This document shows, piece after piece, positions 53,209-60,301 of a stretch of 64,000 nucleotides of DNA. The notes under the pieces were generated by a model, which saw only the letters and a list, made by a program, of their open reading frames with translations, made no database searches and was not told the DNA's origin. The stretch is from Kiritimatiellia bacterium (GTDB taxonomy: Bacteria; Verrucomicrobiota; Kiritimatiellia; UBA8416; JABMPJ01). Position 1 is the first letter of the stretch. Each line of letters begins with the position of its first letter. The position numbers were made by a program, and so were the translations under genes. The stretch spans positions 1 to 64,000 of the forward strand of contig JASLOA010000037.1 of assembly GCA_030745755.1 (NCBI GenBank), in the 5' to 3' direction.

Positions 53209-54178
53209 GATCACATACCTCCAGGGCATTCACGAAGGACTGCAGCATGTGCTCGAACATGACCCGGAGACCGTCCTCTTCGGCCAGGATGTGGGCGCTT
53301 TTGGTGGTGCGTTCAAGCTGACGGAAGGACTCCAAGCCCGGTTCGGCGAGGACCGCGTCTTTGATACCCCGATCTGTGAATCCGCCATGCTTGGCTGCGC
53401 CATCGGGATGGCAACCCAGGGCATGCGTCCGATTGTCGAGATGCAGTTTGCCGACTTCATCACCACTGCCCTGCACCAGCTTCTCAACAACGCGGGAACC
53501 CGGCACTACCGCACCGGCAACGCCGTCCCAATCGTGGTGCGAGCACCCAGTGGTGGCGGCAGCGGCGGTGGGCCATTCCATTCAGAAGAACTCGAGACGT
53601 TCTTCTGCCATATGCCGGGCGTCAAGGTCGTCTACCCCGCCTTCCCTTCCGACGCACGCGCCGCCCTGGTGGCCGCTGTTGCGGATCCCAACCCGGTCGT
53701 CTACATGGAGAACAAGACGTGCTACCGGTCGATCAAGGAACAGGTGGATGATGGGGTTGCCCCCCTCCCCCTCGGCAAGGCCAAGGTGCGTCGGCGTGGC
53801 GTGGACGCCACGGTCATTGCCTACGGCGCCATGGTCCATGAAGCACTCCGCGCAGCTGTCGACCTCCAGGCATCCGACGGGTACGAAGTGATGGTGGTCG
53901 ATTTGCGGACCCTGAAACCTTACGACCTGGACACGATCCTTGCCGCAACTGCCGCAACCGGCCGGGTTCTGGTGGTAAGCGAGGGATGGAAGACGTGCGG
54001 GTTTGCCGCCGAGATATCGGCCGCCATCACCGAAACCGGGTTTCATCTTCTGGACGCCCCCGTGCAGCGCCTGACCGCCCCGGACGTCCCTGTTCCCTTT
54101 GCCGCCACCTTGGAAGCACGTTACCGCCCCGGTGCCGCTGATATCGCCGCGGCCCTGCGCCAACTGATCGAGTTCTAG
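53201..54178 (+). CDS. pdhB: 2-oxoacid dehydrogenase E1 component, beta subunit
   Basis: A 325-residue transketolase-like subunit. Family marks are TVLFGQDVGAFGGAFKLTEG, DTPICESAMLGCAIGMATQG near residue 50, the PSGGGSGGGPFHSEE loop near 115, and a C-terminal transketolase domain (VMVVDLRTLKPYDLDTI). The ATG at 53201 has a GGGGG run nine bases upstream and overlaps the alpha-subunit stop by eight bases; 53195 is an alternative start. Confidence 0.92.
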   Translation: MREITYLQGIHEGLQHVLEHDPETVLFGQDVGAFGGAFKLTEGLQARFGEDRVFDTPICESAMLGCAIGMATQGMRPIVEMQFADFITTALHQLLNNAGTRHYRTGNAVPIVVRAPSGGGSGGGPFHSEELETFFCHMPGVKVVYPAFPSDARAALVAAVADPNPVVYMENKTCYRSIKEQVDDGVAPLPLGKAKVRRRGVDATVIAYGAMVHEALRAAVDLQASDGYEVMVVDLRTLKPYDLDTILAATAATGRVLVVSEGWKTCGFAAEISAAITETGFHLLDAPVQRLTAPDVPVPFAATLEARYRPGAADIAAALRQLIEF

Positions 54179-54188
54179 GAGAAGAGTA

Positions 54189-55475
54189 ATGAATAGCGTA
54201 CCCGTACTGATGCCGCACATGGGACAGAGCATTGCCGAGGGCACCGTCGTTAAGTGGCACAAGGCCGTTGGTGACAGCGTGCAGGAGGACGACCTGCTGG
54301 TCGAAGTGGAGAGCGACAAAGTAACGTTTGAAGTTGGCAGCCCGGTTAACGGCACGGTGGCCGCCATCACCGTCAACGAAGGCGACATGGCTGATGTCGG
54401 AACCCCGATCGCCACGATCGAGACTGAAGAGGATGTTGGCGCCAGCCAGTCGGCGACCGCGGCGCAGCGCGGTCCGTCGGAAGGGATCAGCCAGAACCTG
54501 GATAGCTATGAGCAACCCAGTGACGCATCGGAGCAGGTCGACATCCCCACCAAACTGCCCGATATGGCTCGCGACTGGCTCTCCCCCAGCGTGGCCCGCC
54601 TGGCCCTGCGCCATGGTGTCACCATGGAGGAGCTCGAATCATTACGCGGCACCGGCCGCGATGGGCGTGTCACGCGACACGACCTGATCGAACACCTGTC
54701 AACGCGAACGGTCGTACCCGGTGCTGCGGGAGCCGCATCGACTCGTGACGAGGTGGATGTTGATTCGCTGAAAGAGCATGGCCACGTTGTGCCAATGTCG
54801 GCCATCAGGCGCAGCATCGCCGACCACATGGTGCAGTCGATTCACACCAGCGCACACGTCACCATGGTGCACGCCCTTGACGTAACGGACCTGGTTAAAC
54901 TGCGCGATGGGCTTAAGGCACAGTTCCAGGCGAAATACAGCAGCAAGATTACGTATACCGCCATCATGCTGTATGTCACCGGTCGCCTCTTGCGCCGTTT
55001 TCCCAATGTCAACGCATCGGCCTTCGGAACCTACATCCTTCAGCGCGACGCCATCAATGTCGGCTGCGCCGTCGCTCTGCCGGATGAAAGCCTCGTGGTG
55101 CCCGTTATCCGCAATGCCGACACCCTCTCACTGCCGGACATTGCAAAGGAGCTGGACCGACTGGTGCACCTTGCCCGTAACCGGGAGTTGGCCCGCGAGG
55201 ATGTGGAGGGAGGCACCTTCACCATTTCGAACTTCGGGACCTTCGGCTCCCTCTTCGGCACCCCGATCATCAATCAGCCCCAGGTCGCGATTCTGGGCAT
55301 GGGCGCCATCACCAAGCAACCGGTACCCGACGGCGACTCATTCCGCTTTGCCGATACCCTTTACCTCAGCCTGTCCTTTGACCATCGCGTTATCGATGGC
55401 GCCATGGCCGGCCGGTTCTTCCTGGGCATGCAGGAAGGCGTGCTCGCGCTCAAGGCCAAGGACTTTGACTGTTAG
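54189..55475 (+). CDS. pdhC: 2-oxoacid dehydrogenase E2 component (dihydrolipoamide acyltransferase)
   Basis: A 428-residue acyltransferase core. There is one lipoyl domain at the N-terminus with the lipoylated Lys in VESDKVTFEVGSP (about residue 43). A linker leads to an E3-binding domain (LSPSVARLALRHGVTMEELE near 130), followed by the catalytic domain ending SFDHRVIDGAMAGRFF (HxxxDG near 400). An AGGAGAAG site precedes the ATG. No E3 gene lies nearby. Confidence 0.94.
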   Translation: MNSVPVLMPHMGQSIAEGTVVKWHKAVGDSVQEDDLLVEVESDKVTFEVGSPVNGTVAAITVNEGDMADVGTPIATIETEEDVGASQSATAAQRGPSEGISQNLDSYEQPSDASEQVDIPTKLPDMARDWLSPSVARLALRHGVTMEELESLRGTGRDGRVTRHDLIEHLSTRTVVPGAAGAASTRDEVDVDSLKEHGHVVPMSAIRRSIADHMVQSIHTSAHVTMVHALDVTDLVKLRDGLKAQFQAKYSSKITYTAIMLYVTGRLLRRFPNVNASAFGTYILQRDAINVGCAVALPDESLVVPVIRNADTLSLPDIAKELDRLVHLARNRELAREDVEGGTFTISNFGTFGSLFGTPIINQPQVAILGMGAITKQPVPDGDSFRFADTLYLSLSFDHRVIDGAMAGRFFLGMQEGVLALKAKDFDC

Positions 55476-55516
55476 ACAAAGAATCACGTTCAGGCGCAAA
55501 GGAGCATGAATAAGGT

Positions 55517-56140
55517 ATGACAGAATCCACCCCCCCTACCCCAACCCCGGCCTATCTCTGGTTCGACACCGAGTTCACCAGTCTCGATCCCAGCCAGGCA
55601 CGCCTGCTCCAGGTCGCCCTGCTGGTGACCGACATCAACCTGAACCGTCTTACCCCGCCGGAAGATGATCTCAACATCTGTATCGCACTTGAGGACGGCG
55701 CTCCCGTCAGCGGCTGGGTGGAGGAGAACCTGGCTGATCTACTCGCACAGTGCCGATCCGATACTGCTGTCCCGGTTGCCGAAGCCGACGCACAGCTTGC
55801 GGCGCTCGTCGATAAGGCCGTCGGGCCGGCTGCCAAAGATATCGCGGATCGACCCGTGCTGGCCGGAAACGCGGTGCATATGGATCTGCTCATGGCGCGA
55901 CTCTTTCTGCCGGATTTCGAGAAGCGCCTCCACTACCGCCTCCTTGATGTGTCGACCCTGAAACTCCTCTGGAATGATCATCATCAGGGCGAGGCATTCG
56001 AGAAGGACACGGCCGGCGCTGTAGCCGCCAACCTGCCCGACGGCATCGCACCGCCCACCGGCGAAGCCCACGATGCCTACTACGATATCCACGCCTCACT
56101 CGCCGAGATGAACTACTATCGGGGCCGACTGCTGACATGA
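55517..56140 (+). CDS. orn: oligoribonuclease-like DEDDh exonuclease
   Basis: A 207-residue 3'-5' exonuclease of the oligoribonuclease type, which degrades very short RNAs. DEDDh positions are visible: WFDTEFTSLDP near residue 15, LAGNAVHMDLLMARLFLP near 113, RLLDVSTLKLLWND near 140 and EAHDAYYDIHASLAEMNYYR near the end. There is a small insertion before the third motif. The stop overlaps the following ATG by four bases. Confidence 0.82.
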   Translation: MTESTPPTPTPAYLWFDTEFTSLDPSQARLLQVALLVTDINLNRLTPPEDDLNICIALEDGAPVSGWVEENLADLLAQCRSDTAVPVAEADAQLAALVDKAVGPAAKDIADRPVLAGNAVHMDLLMARLFLPDFEKRLHYRLLDVSTLKLLWNDHHQGEAFEKDTAGAVAANLPDGIAPPTGEAHDAYYDIHASLAEMNYYRGRLLT

Positions 56141-57318
56141 CACATCTGTTCGCTATACTGGCTACAGCACTGCTCCTCCCCTGTCTCCTTTGCGCGAGCG
56201 CAGCAGATACTGAGTCAGGTCCTGTGCACGAGGCAGCGCGCTACCTGATTCACACCTGCGACGCAACCGGTCAGTTCACCTACCGAATCAACACCGATCC
56301 AGGCGTACGCGTAAGACCCAAGTACAACATCCTGCGGCACGCCGGCACCATCTACTCGCTCTGCCTCTACGAGGACCGTTACCCTACCGCACTCACGCGT
56401 GCCACCATCGCCCGTGCCGTGGGCTTCCTGCAGCGCAATGCCATCGGCGGTGTAGGCAGTCACACCAACATGCTCGCCGTCTGGTCACGCCCCGAAGTCA
56501 ACCTTGGCGATGATACCCTTCAGGCCAAGTTGGGCGGCACCGGCCTCGGGCTGGTCGCACTCACCAGCGCTCAGCGCCTGGGCGTCGTGGATGTCGATAT
56601 GGAGCAACTTCGCAAACTGGCCGAGTTCATCCGCTTCATGCAGGTCAAGAACGGACGCTTCATCTCGAAGTACATTCCAAGCGAGGGAGGACGTCTGGAT
56701 CTCTGGGCATCGCTTTACTACCCCGGTGAAGCCGCTCTGGGCCTGGTCATGCTATACGAGTTGGATCCCGACCCCAGGTGGCTCGACTCGGCCATGCGAG
56801 CGCTCCTGTTTCTGGCCGCCGACCGCGAGGACGAGGAGGACCTGCCTCCCGACCACTGGACACTGCTCGCCACGCATCGTCTGCTCCGGCTGCCACGGGC
56901 CTGGGAGAAGAAGCGCAAGTATCAGGTTCTTGAGAAGCATGCAGCAGAGCTGTGCCAAAGCATCATCGGCACACGCCGACCCAACACCGCCTGGGTCGGC
57001 TTCACAGGCGATGGGCGCACCTGTCCCTCGGCCACGCGCCTGGAGGGCCTGATCGCTGCCCTCCCCCTTCTGAAAGACCCGCTTCTGAAGGCCCGGACAC
57101 AACATGCGGTTGAGGAAGGCATAGAGTTTATGCTGCGCACCCAGCTGCGTATCGGGAAATGTGCCGGGGGCTGGCCGCGCGCAGCGGAGAGACTCCCAAA
57201 AGCCCATTCCGGCTACACCAGCAGCTTCAATCGGCGTGCCACCGAAGTCCGAATCGACTACGTGCAGCACGCCATGTCGGCCCTCTTGATGTACGAGGCC
57301 CTGCAACCGAGTCAGTGA
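56137..57318 (+). CDS. secreted alpha/alpha-toroid-like protein
   Basis: A 393-residue protein with a signal peptide (cleavage probably after CASA) and a helical repeat body of alpha/alpha-barrel type. Repeating units such as TIARAVGFLQRNAIGG, QLRKLAEFIRFMQVKNG and AALGLVMLYELDPDPRWLDS resemble the inner-outer helix pairs of terpenoid-cyclase or glycan-acting toroids. The C-terminus has RIDYVQHAMSALLMYEAL. The substrate is unknown. It is coupled to oligoribonuclease by an ATGA overlap. Confidence 0.6.
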   Translation: MTHLFAILATALLLPCLLCASAADTESGPVHEAARYLIHTCDATGQFTYRINTDPGVRVRPKYNILRHAGTIYSLCLYEDRYPTALTRATIARAVGFLQRNAIGGVGSHTNMLAVWSRPEVNLGDDTLQAKLGGTGLGLVALTSAQRLGVVDVDMEQLRKLAEFIRFMQVKNGRFISKYIPSEGGRLDLWASLYYPGEAALGLVMLYELDPDPRWLDSAMRALLFLAADREDEEDLPPDHWTLLATHRLLRLPRAWEKKRKYQVLEKHAAELCQSIIGTRRPNTAWVGFTGDGRTCPSATRLEGLIAALPLLKDPLLKARTQHAVEEGIEFMLRTQLRIGKCAGGWPRAAERLPKAHSGYTSSFNRRATEVRIDYVQHAMSALLMYEALQPSQ

Positions 57319-58181
57319 TTGCGGAGCTCTTCGCTTTCGCGCTCCAGGATACGTCGTTCTCGTGACGTCAGACTTCCCACCCCATGCATGAGTATCTTGT
57401 CGAGAAGCTGATCGATCTCCTCCATCGAGGGCCTCTCATCCTCGATCGGATCCGTCGGCACGTGATACTTCACCGTCAGTCGCGGCCGTAGGCGGGCCCT
57501 CCGCATGGCGCCACCCACTACGTCGGCCAGGGAGCGGCGTAGACGCCCATTCGCCCCCGTACGGGCTTGTCGCAGCAACTGCGCCCCAAACCAGTACCCC
57601 GCCAATCCGCCGGCCAGGTGGGCCGAATGGGCCACGTTCCCATCGCCAAACATCATGACAAACGAGACGGCGGCCAGTCCCATTGCCAATACACGCGCCC
57701 GCAGCGTGATGGGGATAATGAAGAAGAGCAAGAGGGTGATCGGCCTGTTTGGGAAGAGCGCCGCATACATGCCGATCAGGCCGAACACGCCGCCCGAAGC
57801 CCCGATGCAGTATCCTCGATCACTCATCAACAGCCAGCCCAACCCACCCACAATGCCGCTACCGATATAGAGGAGCAGGAATCGTTTCGCCCCGAGGATC
57901 TTCTCCAGTTCCCGTCCGAACATGAACACAACCAGCAGATTGAGGAGAATATGAAGAATGCTTCCGTGCAGAAGCATGTAGGTGACCGGCTGCCACAGCA
58001 TCCCCGCCTTCAGGCCACGATGCGTCAGCGCAAACAGGTAGGTGACATATCCCCGCGTGGCAGAATCCAGAATCACCTGTAACACGAAAGCCGCAACCGT
58101 TCCCCACAGCACAACCTTAGTCGCCGGAGGCAACCGCCTGCGCCCCACTTCAAATACCGGTTCCCCATGCATTCCCCCCAT
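57312..58181 (-). CDS. rhomboid family intramembrane serine protease
   Basis: A 289-residue protein with six to seven helices. The catalytic Ser is in GASGGVFGLIG and the catalytic His in AHLAGGLAGYWFG; HGSILHILLNLLVVFMFGRE is the conserved loop-helix before them. The C-terminal tail (EIDQLLDKILMHGVGSLTSR) is a common bacterial rhomboid extension. The ATG at 58181 or 58172 fits the domain; the frame continues upstream without a plausible N-terminus. It is convergent with the toroid gene. Confidence 0.9.
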   Translation of the reverse strand: MGGMHGEPVFEVGRRRLPPATKVVLWGTVAAFVLQVILDSATRGYVTYLFALTHRGLKAGMLWQPVTYMLLHGSILHILLNLLVVFMFGRELEKILGAKRFLLLYIGSGIVGGLGWLLMSDRGYCIGASGGVFGLIGMYAALFPNRPITLLLFFIIPITLRARVLAMGLAAVSFVMMFGDGNVAHSAHLAGGLAGYWFGAQLLRQARTGANGRLRRSLADVVGGAMRRARLRPRLTVKYHVPTDPIEDERPSMEEIDQLLDKILMHGVGSLTSRERRILERESEELRNH

Positions 58182-58300
58182 TATGCCATCACCAAGCCCG
58201 AGTGGTAGCAAAAAGGAGGCGATCCATTCCGATTGCCCACGCGCCCTGGCGTAGCCCTGCAGCCTTGCACTCACTGGCATCTCCAAGCTATCATCACCAT

Positions 58301-58636
58301 GTGAAGACACATCACCAGATTGACGCACGGGGACTTGCCCTCGCTAAGCACATCGTGAAGTTGATTGACGAAGATCCCCTGCACGAAGGACTCGCGAAGG
58401 CTCGTCAGACGTGTGCCCGCTGGCGCCGTATCTTGCCACCATCCCAGCAGCACTGTGTCGTAGAATGGGAAGAGATTCTAAGCCGCCCGTGGACTGAGAT
58501 CAGGCAGGTGTTGCAGGACCCGAGTGAGCGGGGCAATCAACTACGACAGAACACCCCCTTCTGCGGCGTGCTCTCGAACCAGGAACGGTGGCGAATATTC
58601 AGGGAGTTCAGATCCGATGAATCGCGAGCAGCTTGA
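58301..58636 (+). CDS. antitoxin-like protein of a nucleotidyltransferase pair
   Basis: A 111-residue helical protein (GTG start, VKTHHQIDARGLALAKHIVK) ending LRQNTPFCGVLSNQERWRIF plus a short tail. From memory this layout, particularly the LRQ-PF-GVL--ER end, matches small proteins encoded directly before AbiEii/DUF6036-type nucleotidyltransferases in toxin-antitoxin-like pairs. In those pairs the downstream gene begins MNREQL or similar. Exactly that start overlaps the end of this gene at 58617. No other function is evident. Confidence 0.6.
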   Translation: MKTHHQIDARGLALAKHIVKLIDEDPLHEGLAKARQTCARWRRILPPSQQHCVVEWEEILSRPWTEIRQVLQDPSERGNQLRQNTPFCGVLSNQERWRIFREFRSDESRAA

Positions 58637-58679
58637 CCAACCAAGAGCGAGGTCAAGGGGGAGGTCGCACAGGCCTTAG
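58617..58679 (+). pseudogene. broken 5' end of a nucleotidyltransferase (toxin-like) gene
   Basis: An ATG overlapping the antitoxin-like gene by 20 bases opens a frame reading MNREQL, the usual start of the partner nucleotidyltransferase. From base 58631 the sequence is an 85-bp repeat, and the frame becomes Arg-rich nonsense and stops at 58679. The rest of the gene is not in the window. The overlap and the matching first residues are seen directly; identification as a toxin partner is inference. Confidence 0.5.
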
Positions 58680-58715
58680 CGGTTCGGTATTCCGAACCGG
58701 TCCAGCCAAGCGGCC
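58631..58715. repeat. 85-bp direct repeat, copy 1
   Basis: Starts GCTTGACCAACCAAGAGCG. It has a near-identical partner 137 bases downstream with four transition differences. An 8-bp hairpin (CGGTTCGG-TATT-CCGAACCG) lies at 58680-58699. It interrupts the MNREQL gene. Confidence 0.85.
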
Positions 58716-58767
58716 GTAACCTGAGCGGAGGAGCAGAGGTGCCCTCTGAGGCCTGGCAGGCCGAATG

Positions 58768-58852
58768 GCTTGACTAACCAAGAGCGAGGCCAAGGGGGAG
58801 GTCGCGCAGGCCTTAGCGGTTCGGTATTCCGAACCGGTCCAGCCAAGTGGCC
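58768..58852. repeat. 85-bp direct repeat, copy 2
   Basis: Same sequence as copy 1 with four C/T or A/G changes. It includes the CGGTTCGG-TATT-CCGAACCG hairpin and a 14-bp stem: GGCCAAGGGGGAGG (58788-58801) pairs with 58851-58864 just beyond the copy. The 52-base spacer between copies and the 21 bases to tRNA-Arg contain no gene. Confidence 0.85.
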
Positions 58853-58873
58853 TCCCCCTTGGCCGAGCGAGAT

Positions 58874-58947
<74 letters not shown>

Positions 58948-59047
58948 ATTATGCTTATAATCAACGAGTTACGCCGTATGGCTAAACTCCGCTATTGACG
59001 TTTGTGCCGTGTTTGTGCCAAATTGGACCCGAAATAGGGGGGTGAAA

Positions 59048-60205
59048 ATGGCACAAACTCGATACAAGACATCGGGGCCTAAGATACGGAAACAGGTCTC
59101 TTCGGTCAAGGGGCACGACTACATTCGCTGGATTGTTGATTTCGGGATAGTTGGCGACAAGCGCAAACGCGAGACGTTCAAGACCGAAGCCAGGGCCAAG
59201 ACAGCTATCAGGAAGTGGAAGAGCGCCCAGAAACGCGATGCCGAAAAGCGTGACATCCTGGCAACCCGGATCGGCGAGAAGGCAGAGAAGCTCTCCACCG
59301 ACAACCTACTCGATGCAAGCAGAGCCCTTGAGTCCCTGAAAGGATCGGTCTCCCTTGAGGCCGCAGCCCGATTCTACATATCACACAACACCCCTGCCGG
59401 CGGAGCCAAGACCGTTCAGGAACTCTATGATGGCTACCTGCTGTCACGCCAACTCGCCAATCGACGTCCCGACACACTCCGTGACATCCGAGGCTATCTC
59501 AAGCCGTTCACCGATCCATTCGCCGCTACCCCTGTTCAGCACGTGACCACCACGGATCTGGAGCACTGGATGCGGAAACAGAACGGCTCTCCTCGCACCC
59601 GCAACAAGCGCCGTATCCACTTGGTTGGCCTCTTCAACTACGCCGTCGACCGCAAATACTGCACCGAGAACCCGGCATCCGCCCTCGTCCGCGCCAATGT
59701 CCCCAAGTCCAAACCCTACATCATGCCGCCGGAAGATGTCGCCACACTGATGCAATACGCCCACCAGCACGAAACCGAAATAATCCCCTACCTGGCGCTC
59801 TGCCTATTCGCGGGGCTCCGGCCAGCGGGTGAGATGAGTCGCATTGACTGGAAAGACATCAATCTCGGCCGCAAAGAGATCTTCATCTCAGACACAACAT
59901 CCAAGACCGGCGACGAACGGTACATAGACATCCAGGACAATCTCGCGAAGTGGCTTGCGCCCCACGACCAGGCAAGCGGCCCCATCCTCTTCTCAAGGCG
60001 CAAGTTCAATCGCATCCGAAGGAACATCACAATTCAATGGGAACCCAACTGCATGCGCCACAGCTTCGGCAGCTACCACCTTGCCATGTACGACAACGCC
60101 GGCAAAACCGCCCTCCAAATGGGCCACCGGGACATCGGCACCCTCTTCGAATACTACCGCCGGGCTGTCAGGAAAAAGGATGCGGACAAGTACTGGGGTG
60201 TGTGA
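59048..60205 (+). CDS. tyrosine-type site-specific integrase
   Basis: A 385-residue recombinase. It has an N-terminal arm-binding-like part, a core-binding domain around LYDGYLLSRQLANRRPDTL (residues 125-215), and a catalytic domain with Arg 258 (FAGLRPAGE), Arg 337 with the following His (NCMRHSFGSYH), His 360 (MGHRDIG) and the nucleophile Tyr 370 (FEYYRRAV). The usual first His of HxxR is Asn, a variant I recall from related integrases. The ATG at 59048 has a GGGGGG run six bases upstream. Confidence 0.92.
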   Translation: MAQTRYKTSGPKIRKQVSSVKGHDYIRWIVDFGIVGDKRKRETFKTEARAKTAIRKWKSAQKRDAEKRDILATRIGEKAEKLSTDNLLDASRALESLKGSVSLEAAARFYISHNTPAGGAKTVQELYDGYLLSRQLANRRPDTLRDIRGYLKPFTDPFAATPVQHVTTTDLEHWMRKQNGSPRTRNKRRIHLVGLFNYAVDRKYCTENPASALVRANVPKSKPYIMPPEDVATLMQYAHQHETEIIPYLALCLFAGLRPAGEMSRIDWKDINLGRKEIFISDTTSKTGDERYIDIQDNLAKWLAPHDQASGPILFSRRKFNRIRRNITIQWEPNCMRHSFGSYHLAMYDNAGKTALQMGHRDIGTLFEYYRRAVRKKDADKYWGV

Positions 60206-60301
60206 CTCCGCATTATGAAGCCGGCAGACACTGACCTGCTTGCCTGTTCCCGCCAGCCTGAAGCCTCCATGCGAGCGCCAAGCTGCGACAGAGATAGCGC
60301 C

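Noticed and set aside
58640-58870. Possible CRISPR array
   Set aside because: Only two copies of an 85-bp unit with one 52-base spacer and no cas genes; repeat length is far outside CRISPR range.
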